From contig NC_081824.1 in assembly GCF_030867095.1 (NCBI RefSeq), positions 304,622,956 to 304,686,955 of the forward strand: 64,000 nucleotides of DNA, in the 5' to 3' direction. How positions within the stretch are numbered: the stretch's first letter is position 1; every line of letters starts with the position of its first letter. The notes under the pieces are model-generated. The model was not told where the DNA came from. It was given only the letters and a program-made list of their open reading frames with translations, and ran no database searches. Positions 58,401-62,107 of this stretch are shown in pieces. The position numbers were made by a program, and so were the translations under genes. Source of the stretch: Alligator mississippiensis. Taxonomy: Eukaryota > Chordata > Crocodylia > Alligatoridae.

Positions 58401-59838
58401 AAAATGCATGTACTATTGCAGCCATATGGTGTAAATAACAATAGAAAAACTGTGTTTAGAATATCAGATTTTTAAAGGCTCACCACAGATTTTCTACTGT
58501 TATGGTTTGTGTCTTGCTTATATGTTCTATCAGTGTCCTCTTGCATGTCATGAAAAATTCAACTTTTTTTTTTTCAAATGGGCTGTAAAGTGTTTGGAGT
58601 TAAATGGTTTATAGATGCTAAACCGATTTCAGTTCTGACAAACACTTGAAAGGATAGTAACTGCTTCTAAAGCATACCAGTGACTGGGTTAAAAGGAAAG
58701 AACGTGCAGGGTGAATTGTGCTGCTCTTTACTTATTTATTCTGACCTCATACAATATTTTCTGTTTTGGTTGGAGTGATTTAAATTGGCAGGGCCACACA
58801 ATTTCTGTAGATACTGATACAGGTTTTACATTAATATTTCACTTTCAGTTTACTGATACATTTAGCAGCCATGGAGAGATTAGAGAGAAGGGGGACAAAC
58901 AGCGTTGAGTTCATTTGTTGTTGTTTTTTTTTAAATTAATTAATTGGAATGCACATATGGGTAAGGCTACAGCGCTCTTTGTGGGCCAGTCTTTTGGATT
59001 CTGTCCATGTCTTCTCTTACCTGAGAGCCCAGTTCCTAGAAAGGGGCTTGGCAGGATGGAGAATAAGGCAGTCTATGACCTTACAGTTCCTTTTTACCAT
59101 GCCAGCCATTGTACTTCTGGTACTATTAATGCTTTTTTTGTATCCTGTAAGAAGTATTGTCTCCTTCTTTACCTCCTTTTGGTTTTAGTTTATGAAAACT
59201 TTGAGGTTTTTGACTCTTGTCCTGACTTGGAATTGGAAACATTTTATATTAAAGTTTTATGGAACCGAACAATGGGGCAGTATAGCACAATGGAATTCTT
59301 AAATTCTCTGTGCTCTACTTGCTGACTCCAGATGCCATGCCTCAAATTCAGCAGGTTCAAAAGGTATTAAAGCATAGCTTAAGATTTGTTTTCAGCAGCA
59401 GCTTGCTAATACATTGCTGGCAATGGACATCTTGCTGAGACATGCAGGCTGCAGTTACTTTAGCTGTTACCTTTCTGTATCTTGCCTCCTTTTGGAGTGG
59501 ATAGCTTTGGAAACTCCTGCTGGAGGCACAAAACTTGTGCAAATGTTGGTTTTAGAATGCTAAGACCTTGAGGTCGATGGGACCTGCAAGTTCAAAGTAA
59601 GGCTTTAAAGAAAGTACTTATCTTTCCATGCTAAAGCCATAAGAGAGAATGGTTTTAAACTGTTAAAGCAGTCAACCTTTTCCTGGCTTCTTGCAAACTG
59701 AATTAACCCTGTGATTGCTGAATTCTAATTTGAATTATTCTAACATTTCTTTTCCCTTCTCTAGGTGAATGCACAATCTTTGCAGCTGTTCGTGATTTGA
59801 TGCTTAATCTTACCCTGCCCCCTGGTGGGCGTCCATAG
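4300..59838 (+). CDS. MED14: MED14, Mediator complex subunit 14, complete gene (31 coding exons)
   Basis: MED14 is the backbone subunit of the nuclear Mediator complex. It bridges head, middle and tail modules and passes signals from DNA-bound activators to RNA polymerase II. Joining 31 exons gives 4356 nt, or 1451 residues plus TAG, against about 1454 in human. All junctions are GT-AG and in phase, and the translation matches the human protein almost end to end as I recall it. Visible parts: a Gly/Pro-rich N-terminus (residues 14-39), the conserved Med14 N-terminal domain (about 40-250), LXXLL motifs at 61-65 (LADLL) and 1180-1184 (LNILL), basic clusters near 605-620 (KRK, KKPKR), a Ser/Pro/Gln-rich linker (about 965-1160, with seven Gln at 999-1005), and a conserved C-terminal tail-binding region. 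No frameshift or internal stop was seen. Housekeeping expression is inferred from the TATA-less GC-rich promoter. Confidence 0.98.
4491..6277 (+). other. MED14: MED14 intron 1
   Basis: The first 70 bp remain GC-rich. A T tract of about 22 lies at 5079-5099. Around 5212-5305 there is a segment (TTGGTCTAATAAAAGATA) like the end of a widespread sauropsid interspersed repeat of uncertain class. Nothing else was recognised. Confidence 0.55.
6278..6304 (+). CDS. MED14: MED14 exon 2, 27-nt microexon (residues 64-73)
   Basis: A 27-nt exon encodes [10 protein letters not shown], which completes the LXXLL motif LADLL (61-65) begun in exon 1. A long T-rich tract ending in AATAG precedes it and GTGAGT follows. 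The size and phase (enters and leaves after two bases of a codon) fit the known protein exactly. Simple gene finders are likely to miss it. Confidence 0.95.
9578..9961 (-). pseudogene. CR1 reverse transcriptase fragment
   Basis: A minus-strand open stretch of 127 codons with [20 protein letters not shown] and [17 protein letters not shown], the early fingers/palm motifs of CR1 reverse transcriptase. It is only part of ORF2. Confidence 0.85.
11176..11902 (-). pseudogene. CR1 ORF1 remnant with esterase-like domain
   Basis: Two overlapping minus-strand frames cover this stretch. One has [20 protein letters not shown], a coiled-coil-like N-terminal part. The other has [20 protein letters not shown] and [20 protein letters not shown], which resemble the SGNH/GDSL esterase domain of CR1 ORF1. 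In related elements the last motif reads HLSEKGK; here the catalytic His position appears as Tyr. Not a host gene. Confidence 0.75.
12502..13485 (+). mobile_element. hAT-type non-autonomous element, family A, about 1 kb
   Basis: The right end ATCAGTGCACTCCTA matches the family end seen at 32972, 48115 and 54835. Near the left end CTGATACCGATCCGATTGC and CACAGCCCAGCAACTT match the same family. The left terminus (TACGGGTGC) is degraded and no clear duplication remains, so this is probably an older copy. The middle is GC-rich and non-coding. Confidence 0.7.
13539..13867. mobile_element. Tigger/pogo-like MITE, 329 bp
   Basis: Ends CAGCAAAAGCCACGTTATC and GATAACAAAGCTTTGCTA are inverted repeats flanked by TA. 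The TA target and CAGYAAAAG end are typical of Tigger/pogo relatives. A second copy is at 55112-55435. Confidence 0.78.
15360..15465 (+). CDS. MED14: MED14 exon 3 (residues 73-108)
   Basis: Encodes [20 protein letters not shown] and then [15 protein letters not shown], among the most conserved parts of the Med14 N-terminal domain, which contacts the middle and head modules. Acceptor CCATAG, donor GTAAGT. The 9-kb intron before it is the longest in the gene. Confidence 0.97.
15466..16595 (+). other. MED14: MED14 intron 3
   Basis: No exon, RNA gene or repeat end recognised. The open frames on both strands are short and lack conserved composition. Confidence 0.5.
16596..16769 (+). CDS. MED14: MED14 exon 4 (residues 109-166)
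   Basis: Encodes [20 protein letters not shown] through the end of the first helical block at PTCIR, identical or nearly identical to mammalian MED14. Phase 0 on both sides; acceptor TTGCAG, donor GTAGGT. Confidence 0.97.
17079..17559. mobile_element. hAT-type MITE, 481 bp
   Basis: Ends CAGTACTTCTCAACC and GTTGAGAACCAGTG are inverted repeats. Flanks CCTTAAAC (17071-17078) and CCATAAAC (17560-17567) agree at seven of eight bases. Confidence 0.82.
18041..18227 (+). mobile_element. hAT-type MITE (family B), 187 bp
   Basis: Aligns by eye with 2474-2659 along its whole length, sharing TACTGAGTTTTGGCAAGCC and AAATTTTTTAGGGGCCC. Ends CAGGGGCGGGCAG and TTGCCCATCCCTG. The left flank CTCTAAGC has no clear partner on the right, so the duplication has decayed. 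Confidence 0.82.
19032..20307 (+). mobile_element. CR1 LINE 3' fragment, plus strand, interrupted
   Basis: Starts in the reverse transcriptase at a GCAGATGACACCAAGTTG segment (ADDTKL) and runs to the 3' end near GAAGTCCCTTCCAACCCT with a degraded terminal repeat. It is 5'-truncated and interrupted at 19291-19781 by a Harbinger-like element. Confidence 0.88.
19291..19781. mobile_element. Harbinger-like non-autonomous element nested in CR1
   Basis: Inverted ends GGCGAAGTGCAG and CTGCACTTAGCC extend for about 50 bp (TTAAAAATGGCC near both ends). A 3-bp CTG duplication flanks it. Removing the element and one CTG restores the usual CR1 reading CACATCTGGAGTACTG. The 3-bp duplication suggests PIF/Harbinger. 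Confidence 0.85.
20385..21100. repeat. GC-rich repeat-like stretch, unclassified
   Basis: C-rich then G-rich low-complexity DNA between AT-rich flanks, like the centres of the hAT elements here. TCATCTT occurs near both edges, but no convincing inverted repeats or target duplication were found. Long frames on both strands are composition artefacts. Confidence 0.4.
21205..21334 (+). CDS. MED14: MED14 exon 5 (residues 167-210)
   Basis: Encodes [20 protein letters not shown] and then [23 protein letters not shown]. The differences from human are conservative. Acceptor TGACAG, donor GTAAGG after the first base of the Ala codon that exon 6 completes. Confidence 0.97.
21832..22831. mobile_element. 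hAT-like non-autonomous element, 1.0 kb (family C)
   Basis: Ends TAGGGCTGTGCAAAGC and CGCTTCACACAGGCCTA are imperfect inverted repeats. Near both ends runs of GAATC/GATTCG form inner inverted repeats. Flanks TTAGTTGT and TTGGTCAT agree at five of eight bases. Inside, two roughly 180-bp GC-rich subunits (about 22360-22525 and 22525-22670) repeat. Confidence 0.72.
23085..23282. mobile_element. Harbinger/Chompy-like MITE with hairpin
   Basis: Begins with GTATCTACACAAGGC, shared with other short MITEs here. The arms CACTTAACGCCCATTGGACT (from 23097) and AGTCCAGTGGGCATTAAGTG (near 23180) pair almost perfectly. The right terminus is uncertain. Confidence 0.6.
24264..25622 (-). mobile_element. CR1 LINE 3' fragment, minus strand
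   Basis: The 3' end is at 24264 (ATTCATAGATGCTAGGG). On the minus strand a 119-codon frame contains [11 protein letters not shown] and [19 protein letters not shown], the CR1 reverse transcriptase catalytic ADD motif and what follows. It is 5'-truncated near 25622 within the reverse transcriptase. Confidence 0.92.
25855..26430 (+). mobile_element. CR1 LINE 3' fragment, plus strand
   Basis: Starts at AGGTCCAAGGAGGTGATCCT (the [17 protein letters not shown] part of ORF2) and ends CTATGAAACTATGAA, the CR1 terminal repeat. It is 5'-truncated and of a different subfamily from the 8416 copy. Confidence 0.9.
26759..26887 (+). CDS. MED14: MED14 exon 6 (residues 210-253)
   Basis: Encodes [20 protein letters not shown] and then [22 protein letters not shown], a strongly conserved strand-rich piece of the N-terminal half. 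The donor GTAAAA lacks the usual G at +5 and so is weaker than average, but the junction to exon 7 restores the expected Asp codon. Confidence 0.97.
26888..27242 (+). other. MED14: MED14 intron 6
   Basis: A 355-nt AT-rich intron. Nothing recognised beyond its splice sites. Confidence 0.7.
27243..27350 (+). CDS. MED14: MED14 exon 7 (residues 253-289), before a U12-type donor
   Basis: Encodes [20 protein letters not shown] and then [16 protein letters not shown]. It ends with the first base of the His codon, and the following intron begins GTATCCTT, the U12-type donor consensus rather than the U2 form. Reading through the donor instead would leave the conserved protein. Confidence 0.96.
27351..28221 (+). 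other. MED14: MED14 intron 7, probable U12-type intron
   Basis: The donor reads GTATCCTT (27351-27358), the consensus for minor-spliceosome GT-AG introns. TTTCTTAAC at 28201-28209 matches the U12 branch site TTCCTTAAC at eight of nine bases, with the branch A about 13 nt before the end of the intron. The intron is phase 1. No repeat was seen inside. Confidence 0.88.
28222..28354 (+). CDS. MED14: MED14 exon 8 (residues 289-333)
   Basis: Encodes [20 protein letters not shown] and then [25 protein letters not shown]. The acceptor TTGTAG lies 13 nt after the presumed branch-point A of a U12-like branch site. Donor GTAAGT. Confidence 0.97.
28355..28988 (+). other. MED14: MED14 intron 8
   Basis: Nothing recognised in 634 nt of AT-rich intron. 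Confidence 0.6.
28989..29139 (+). CDS. MED14: MED14 exon 9 (residues 333-383)
   Basis: Encodes [20 protein letters not shown] followed by [30 protein letters not shown], matching human with a few conservative changes. Acceptor TTTAAG, donor GTAAGG. Confidence 0.97.
29140..30665 (+). other. MED14: MED14 intron 9
   Basis: Holds one hAT-type element (29697-30317). The rest is AT-rich and unremarkable. Confidence 0.65.
29697..30317. mobile_element. hAT-type non-autonomous element, 621 bp
   Basis: Ends CAGGGGTGGGCAAAAT and AATTGCCCACCCCTG are inverted repeats. The 8-bp duplication TATTAAGC is perfect on both sides (29689-29696, 30318-30325), so the insertion looks younger than its relatives. The GC-rich interior gives long open frames on both strands without protein similarity. 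Confidence 0.92.
30666..30777 (+). CDS. MED14: MED14 exon 10 (residues 384-421)
   Basis: Encodes [20 protein letters not shown] and [17 protein letters not shown]. The loop after LKAIL differs from human (RGFNANEN). Acceptor TTGTACAG, donor GTATGT. Confidence 0.96.
30778..31512 (+). other. MED14: MED14 intron 10
   Basis: Nothing recognised in 735 nt. Confidence 0.6.
31513..31638 (+). CDS. MED14: MED14 exon 11 (residues 421-463)
   Basis: Encodes [20 protein letters not shown] followed by [22 protein letters not shown]. The exon restarts the conserved core after the variable loop. Acceptor TTTAG, donor GTAAGT. Confidence 0.97.
31639..33429 (+). other. MED14: MED14 intron 11
   Basis: Holds one hAT family A element (32023-32972). 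Flanking DNA is AT-rich with nothing recognised. Confidence 0.65.
32023..32972 (+). mobile_element. hAT-type non-autonomous element, family A, 950 bp
   Basis: Ends TAAGGGTGCACTGATG and ATCAGTGCACCTCGA are inverted repeats. Flanks CTTTAGTG (32015-32022) and CTTTAGCG (32973-32980) differ at one base. The interior has a G run of about 18 near 32300 and a matching C-rich half, which together could pair in single strands. Confidence 0.88.
33430..33508 (+). CDS. MED14: MED14 exon 12 (residues 463-489)
   Basis: A short exon encoding [20 protein letters not shown] and PWLQQL, with the junction Lys codon shared with exon 13. Acceptor TTACAG, donor GTAAGT. Confidence 0.96.
33542..33722. mobile_element. 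Harbinger/Chompy-like MITE, 181 bp
   Basis: Left end GGGCATATCTACACAAGGC, right end CCTGTAGACAGCTG. A 3-bp ACT duplication flanks it (33539-33541, 33723-33725). The interior is made of repeated ACTGTGCGGTAG-like words in both orientations. Confidence 0.72.
33723..35001 (+). other. MED14: Rest of MED14 intron 12
   Basis: No gene recognised. The stretch 33830-34080 is slightly richer in GC and may be an old repeat, but no ends were found. Confidence 0.5.
35002..35161 (+). CDS. MED14: MED14 exon 13 (residues 489-542)
   Basis: Encodes [20 protein letters not shown] and onward to [14 protein letters not shown]. The acceptor CATAAG lacks a strong pyrimidine at -3, but phase and homology leave no alternative. 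Donor GTAAGT. Confidence 0.96.
35162..35506 (+). other. MED14: MED14 intron 13
   Basis: A 345-nt intron with nothing else recognised. Confidence 0.7.
35507..35701 (+). CDS. MED14: MED14 exon 14 (residues 543-607), least conserved core exon
   Basis: Encodes [20 protein letters not shown] and then a region ([36 protein letters not shown]) visibly more diverged from human than its neighbours. The length is unchanged and no break is present. It ends in the basic cluster AKRK. Acceptor CACAG, donor GTATGT. Confidence 0.95.
35702..37701 (+). other. MED14: MED14 intron 14
   Basis: A segment at 36085-36190, read on the minus strand, contains GATGAAGTAAGCTCAGATTT and AAAGCTTATGC. It looks like the end of a widespread sauropsid interspersed repeat whose class I cannot name. 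An A run of about 17 lies near 36940. Nothing else was recognised. Confidence 0.5.
36085..36190 (-). repeat. Relic of a sauropsid interspersed repeat
   Basis: The minus strand carries TCTGATGAAGTAAGCTCAG then AAAGCTTATGC and GTCTATAAGGTGCA, words shared with a common reptile repeat end. A weaker copy lies near 61160-61215. Confidence 0.5.
37702..37836 (+). CDS. MED14: MED14 exon 15 (residues 608-652)
   Basis: Encodes [20 protein letters not shown] then [25 protein letters not shown]. With the end of exon 14 it forms a Lys/Arg-rich patch that could serve as a nuclear localisation signal (inference). Acceptor TTCCAG, donor GTAAGT. Confidence 0.97.
38248..38276. repeat. (CT)n microsatellite before exon 16
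   Basis: About 14 CT units end some 16 nt before the acceptor of exon 16, so the tract also supplies its polypyrimidine region. Confidence 0.9.
38292..38368 (+). CDS. MED14: MED14 exon 16 (residues 653-678)
   Basis: Encodes [20 protein letters not shown] and AIRLL. The exon begins just after a (CT)n tract that serves as polypyrimidine-rich intron DNA. Acceptor TTGTAG, donor GTAAGA. Confidence 0.96.
39446..39478. repeat. Imperfect (TAC)n microsatellite
   Basis: Trinucleotide runs of TAC broken by GAT and GAC steps. Confidence 0.8.
40818..40934 (+). other. Exon-like open stretch in intron 16, identity unknown
   Basis: A 117-nt stretch between an AG (after ACTTC) and a GTAAAG, open in one frame. 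It reads [20 protein letters not shown] and then [19 protein letters not shown], a charged, helix-like peptide with codon use like a real protein. It is a whole number of codons, but the preceding MED14 exon ends after two bases of a codon. Inclusion would therefore shift frame and meet a stop within seven codons. It may be a decayed retrocopy fragment or a poison-type exon. I do not recognise the protein. Confidence 0.35.
41494..41654 (+). CDS. MED14: MED14 exon 17 (residues 678-732)
   Basis: Encodes [20 protein letters not shown] followed by [26 protein letters not shown]. The donor GTGGGT is non-optimal and the next intron is only 86 nt. Confidence 0.97.
41741..41887 (+). CDS. MED14: MED14 exon 18 (residues 732-781)
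   Basis: Encodes [20 protein letters not shown] and [29 protein letters not shown]. Acceptor CTGCAG, donor GTATAA. The exon is flanked by two very short introns (86 and 124 nt). Confidence 0.97.
42012..42103 (+). CDS. MED14: MED14 exon 19 (residues 781-811)
   Basis: Encodes [20 protein letters not shown] and [11 protein letters not shown], nearly identical to human. Acceptor AAAAG after a pyrimidine-rich tract, donor GTAAGT. Confidence 0.97.
42104..42946 (+). other. MED14: MED14 intron 19
   Basis: Nothing recognised in 843 nt. Confidence 0.6.
42947..43099 (+). CDS. MED14: MED14 exon 20 (residues 812-862)
   Basis: Encodes [20 protein letters not shown] then [31 protein letters not shown]. 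The conserved CSNC pair is present. Phase 0 on both sides; acceptor CCGTAG, donor GTAACT. Confidence 0.97.
43389..43658 (+). CDS. MED14: MED14 exon 21 (residues 863-952), longest exon
   Basis: A 270-nt exon encoding [20 protein letters not shown] through [20 protein letters not shown] and [13 protein letters not shown]. It is almost invariant among vertebrates. Acceptor TTGCAG after a long T tract, donor GTAACT. Confidence 0.98.
43659..46542 (+). other. MED14: MED14 intron 21
   Basis: A GC-rich, T-tract-punctuated repeat occupies about 44090-45262. The flanks 43659-44089 and 45263-46542 are AT-rich with nothing recognised. Confidence 0.55.
44090..45262. repeat. Repeat with three or four diverged internal units
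   Basis: Units of about 220-240 bp each start with a T run (44298-44320, 44579-44594, 44798-44814), continue with a CCTGCCTGCC-like word and include a GGGCCTGGTGCTTCCCTCTG-like word. An upstream hairpin-prone part (AAATGGTGGGTTTTTAA with TTTTAAAAACCCACCATT) and a C run of about 21 at 44250 precede them. Terminal repeats are not certain. Family unknown. Confidence 0.6.
46543..46701 (+). CDS. MED14: MED14 exon 22 (residues 953-1005), polyglutamine end
   Basis: Encodes [20 protein letters not shown] and [20 protein letters not shown], then a Gln/Pro stretch closing with seven CAG codons (999-1005) that abut the donor GTAGTA. Human has only about three Gln here. The site marks the start of the disordered Ser/Pro/Gln-rich linker. 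Confidence 0.96.
47079..48115 (+). mobile_element. hAT-type non-autonomous element, family A, 1037 bp
   Basis: Ends TAGGAGTGCACTGATA and TATTGGTGCACCTCTA are inverted repeats with a perfect 8-bp duplication ATAAAGTT (47071-47078, 48116-48123). GC-rich halves (G run near 47516, C runs near 47720) are partly complementary. Open frames inside are composition artefacts. It fills most of intron 22. Confidence 0.93.
48274..48385 (+). CDS. MED14: MED14 exon 23 (residues 1006-1043)
   Basis: Encodes [20 protein letters not shown] and [17 protein letters not shown], part of the low-complexity linker. Acceptor TTTCAG, donor GTAAAA. Confidence 0.96.
48386..50583 (+). other. MED14: MED14 intron 23
   Basis: Holds a G run of about 19 at 48755-48772 and a sauropsid interspersed repeat at about 49985-50420. 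No exon or RNA gene was recognised elsewhere. Confidence 0.5.
49985..50420 (+). repeat. Interspersed repeat of sauropsid type, class uncertain
   Basis: Contains ACTGGGTCAGACCATAGGTC near its start, then GTATCCAGTCCCTTTTTGAA, AAGTTCCACACTTC, and CTAGTTCTTGTATTGAGAGA near its end. I know similar wording from a repeat common in reptiles, possibly CR1-related. No target duplication was seen. Confidence 0.5.
50584..50715 (+). CDS. MED14: MED14 exon 24 (residues 1043-1087)
   Basis: Encodes [20 protein letters not shown] and [24 protein letters not shown], again Ser/Pro-rich with repeated SP steps, which are possible sites for proline-directed kinases (inference). Acceptor AATAG, donor GTGAGT. Confidence 0.96.
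50716..52287 (+). other. MED14: MED14 intron 24
   Basis: Nothing recognised in 1.6 kb. Confidence 0.55.
52288..52470 (+). CDS. MED14: MED14 exon 25 (residues 1087-1148)
   Basis: Encodes [20 protein letters not shown] then [27 protein letters not shown] in the disordered linker. It closely tracks human despite the low complexity. Acceptor CCACAG, donor GTACGT. Confidence 0.96.
52471..53290 (+). other. MED14: MED14 intron 25
   Basis: Nothing recognised in 820 nt. Confidence 0.55.
53291..53526 (+). CDS. MED14: MED14 exon 26 (residues 1148-1226), second LXXLL motif
   Basis: Encodes [20 protein letters not shown], then [20 protein letters not shown] with the LNILL motif (1180-1184), and ends in [20 protein letters not shown] plus ET. 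It starts the conserved C-terminal half that binds the tail module. Acceptor ATGTAG, donor GTATGT. Confidence 0.97.
54341..54835 (+). mobile_element. hAT-type non-autonomous element, family A, short form (495 bp)
   Basis: Ends TAGGGGTGCGCCAATA and GCTGATCTGCACCTCTA match family A. Flanks ATTGTTAG (54333-54340) and ATTGTAAG (54836-54843) agree at seven of eight bases. About half of the GC-rich interior found in the 1-kb copies is missing. Confidence 0.87.
55112..55435. mobile_element. Tigger/pogo-like MITE, 324 bp
   Basis: Ends CAGTAAAAGCTGCGTTATC and GGATAACAAAGCTTTTGCTG lie between TA dinucleotides (55110-55111, 55436-55437). It aligns with 13539-13867 through the words GAAACTGG and TTTTGCCGAGC. 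Confidence 0.85.
55742..55921 (+). CDS. MED14: MED14 exon 27 (residues 1227-1286)
   Basis: Encodes [20 protein letters not shown] and [20 protein letters not shown] to KFFETR. Strongly conserved. Acceptor TTATAG, donor GTATGT. Confidence 0.97.
56144..56251 (+). CDS. MED14: MED14 exon 28 (residues 1287-1322)
   Basis: Encodes [20 protein letters not shown] and [16 protein letters not shown], identical in wording to human. Phase 0 on both sides; acceptor CTGTAG, donor GTAAGT. Confidence 0.97.
56287..56545. mobile_element. Harbinger/Chompy-like MITE, 259 bp, in intron 28
   Basis: Left end GGATGCATCTATGCGTTGCC pairs with right end GGGCAACGTGTAGACGTGCC. No clear 3-bp duplication is left. It lies 35 nt after exon 28. 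Confidence 0.7.
56546..56987 (+). other. MED14: Rest of MED14 intron 28
   Basis: Nothing recognised. Confidence 0.6.
56988..57113 (+). CDS. MED14: MED14 exon 29 (residues 1323-1364)
   Basis: Encodes [20 protein letters not shown] and [22 protein letters not shown]. Acceptor AACAG, donor GTAAGT. Confidence 0.97.
57114..57959 (+). other. MED14: MED14 intron 29
   Basis: Nothing recognised beyond short G runs near 57690 and 57738. Confidence 0.6.
57960..58149 (+). CDS. MED14: MED14 exon 30 (residues 1365-1428)
   Basis: Encodes [20 protein letters not shown] and [20 protein letters not shown] to [11 protein letters not shown]. The last residues differ slightly from human (AEMNPPRQ). Acceptor CTACAG, donor GTACTG. 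Confidence 0.96.
58150..59764 (+). other. MED14: MED14 intron 30
   Basis: Nothing recognised in 1.6 kb. Frames of up to 136 codons near 58915-59325 have no familiar motif. Confidence 0.55.
59765..59838 (+). CDS. MED14: MED14 exon 31 coding part (residues 1428-1451 and stop)
   Basis: Encodes [20 protein letters not shown] followed by GGRP and TAG, the conserved end of vertebrate MED14. Acceptor CTCTAG after a pyrimidine-rich tract. Confidence 0.97.
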
Positions 59839-59968
59839 ACACTTTTAAAGGAAGGCTGAAAAGCAAGAGACAAAACAGCCCCCCAAAAAAATCAATCTCT
59901 GAAATAAGCCTTCAATTAAAAAAGAGGATGTTTTAACAGGTTACACTTTTTTTAAAACAGCTAAATAT

Positions 59969-59974
59969 AATAAA
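59969..59974 (+). terminator. MED14: Proximal poly(A) signal of MED14
   Basis: A canonical AATAAA about 130 nt after the stop codon. It could give a short 3' UTR; downstream GU-rich support is weaker than at the distal site. Confidence 0.45.
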
Positions 59975-60342
59975 CTGGCAAATTTTCAGGGATGCACTTT
60001 CATCAAATGGTCATTAACATAATTTTTGTATAGTGCTGTTGTATAGTGTGTTTTAATGGGAGACATTTCAGACTAGGTAATAGATTGAAGTATCAGCTTG
60101 CTGGTAATAGATTTAATATTCTGTTTTATACTATAAAGATTATGAAAATGCCGAACTTGTTTGTTTGTTTTTTTTGTTATGTTTTGGTGTAATAGTCTTT
60201 TTTTAAGGCAGGTCTGTCATTTTGAATACTGTAAAACTGTGACAAACTTTATATTGAAGCTGTATTTTAATATGACTGCTTTGAATCCTTAAACAAATTA
60301 TTTGGGCTTGTTGTAAACATGTCCCCAAAAAAAGCAATATTT

Positions 60343-60348
60343 AATAAA
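60343..60348 (+). terminator. MED14: Distal poly(A) signal of MED14
   Basis: A canonical AATAAA about 505 nt after the stop codon, with a T/G-containing tract downstream. This is the most likely main 3' end. Confidence 0.7.
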
Positions 60349-60602
60349 CTGGATTAAAAATTCTTCAGCTGATATTGTATTATTTTCAGGAACTTTACTG
60401 CCTCTCTATTGTAAACAGACTTTAGAAAATTTGTTGTAAAATACCAGAGTAAAAATGTTTATGTACCAGCATCAAATTTAGTATGGCATTTAAAAAAAAC
60501 CAACCCAGCATAGTGTTGGCTTCTCCAGATTTTGGATCACCTGTTTTGGTTCTTAAGGGGTTATTTGTGTATTGATCCCTTTAAGACAATTTGGTTCACA
60601 GT

Positions 60603-60914
60603 GGCTTCATCTACACATGTGGAGGACTGCACAGTTTTTACTGCACAGTCCATTTAGTACTTGCATAAGCACTTGCTTATGCAAATAATAAATGACCAGC
60701 GCAGTAACCAGCATTACTGTGCAGTACCATTGCCACATGGCTTTTTCCTGACACTGCTGTGCAGTAGCAACAAGCTACTGTTCCGTAGCTCATTGATATG
60801 GCGCAGCAGCATCACGTCACAGTTAGTGCTCAGCACCGCTACTGCACGGTAGCAATGAGCTATGGTGCAGTATCTCATTGCTACTGTGCCGTAGTGTCTT
60901 GCGTAGATGCACCC
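60603..60914. mobile_element. Harbinger/Chompy-like MITE, 312 bp
   Basis: Ends GGCTTCATCTACACATG and GCGTAGATGCACCC are inverted repeats, flanked by a 3-bp AGT duplication (60600-60602, 60915-60917). The interior is made of CTACTGTGCAGTA-like words. Confidence 0.75.
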
Positions 60915-60917
60915 AGT

Positions 60918-61912
60918 AATGACTATTTCACTCTGAACATGATTTTATTTTTTAAATCCTAGGGAAACTACTTGCCCAGCATATCTACCTTCTATAGCTA
61001 CACATTTTTTTTTTTTTTAAAGGATGTATATATTTTTCCATATTGAAAAGAAACCAGATTCACTGTAAGGGTCATGTGCTGCATTAGGACTAAGCATATT
61101 TTCTTGGTGCTGCTGCCTTTTGGGTTTTTTTCACTGAGTGACCCTGAACAGTTAGTTTTGAAATACTTGGAGACTAACTGGTCCAGAGAGGCATAAGCTT
61201 TCACAGGTAAAGGTACCACCCTGTCCTGTCTTTTGCCTGACTTAAAACTAATACAGTACCTACCTCTCTCCTTTGAAATTGTTTAAAATTTTGGCTGTGG
61301 TGTTTGATTCTGGGCCAAAGAGTGGAGGGAAGTAGAAGAAATTCAAATTGTATATACACAATAACTGAAGATCAAGAAAGGAATTTTCAAAACTACCTTT
61401 GCATTTAACTTTTTAAACTAAACACTAGATTGGCAAAATGGAAACTAGAAAAAGGCCTAGATAAGTCTGTTAACATTAATAAAGGGTTTTCCTGTAACAG
61501 AAATGTCCACTTTACACATGGATAAAATGTATAGAGTCCCTCCCTTCCCCTTTCTGAGGCAACATTTTTTCCTAAACTGTATTTTTCAAGTACTTCATCT
61601 GGTTCAGATTTTCAGTTCTCTGGACACCAGCAAGTGTAGGCTTCTGCTGTTTTCCTTCTACGGAGTATAACAGAGTCCTTGTCTCATCTCCATTTACAAA
61701 TAGCTGTACTGAACTAAACATTTAGTGTCAGATTTAATTTCAGGTTAATTTTTTCTTCTGCATGGTCTTGCATTGTTCTGTTTCATGGACTTTGGGTGGC
61801 TATTATCTCCCTAAACTTTCCATGTTGGTGCAACAGCAGGCTCCCCTGCAGATCTTTTTATCAGGAATATTCTTCCTCTGTTGCTCTTTGCTTTGAATTC
61901 TTGCCATTAAGC
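60918..61912. other. Downstream intergenic DNA
   Basis: A weak copy of the sauropsid repeat listed at 36085 lies near 61160-61215 (GAGACTAACTGGTCCAGAG, GCATAAGCTTTC). No gene recognised. Confidence 0.45.
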
Positions 61913-62100
61913 CGGGGGTGGGCAAAATGTGGCCCATGGGCCAGATGCGGCCTGCCAGGCCATTCTATCCGGCCTGTGGGGCCCCTAAAAAAATTTAGAG
62001 AATTACTATTTATCTGCCTCTGGCTGCCTGCTATGTGGCCCTCAATGGCTTGCCAAAACTCAGTAAGCGTCTCTCCACCTGAAATAATTGCCTGCCCCTG
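61913..62100 (-). mobile_element. hAT-type MITE (family B), 188 bp, inverted
   Basis: The reverse complement aligns with 2474-2659 and 18041-18227. Ends CGGGGGTGGGCAAAAT and ATTGCCTGCCCCTG. ATTAAGC is present on both sides (61906-61912, 62101-62107). Confidence 0.85.
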
Positions 62101-62107
62101 ATTAAGC

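Larger units (their letters stand above)
59839..60370 (+). other. MED14: MED14 3' untranslated region
   Basis: AT-rich DNA follows the TAG without a further exon. It contains two AATAAA hexamers (59969-59974 and 60343-60348). The distal one is followed after about 20 nt by a T-rich segment, so a cleavage point near 60365-60375 is inferred. The end coordinate is an estimate. Confidence 0.75.

Noticed and set aside
58915-59325. 136-codon open frame in intron 30
   Set aside because: No known motif, no splice signals at its edges, and AT-rich composition like the surrounding intron.
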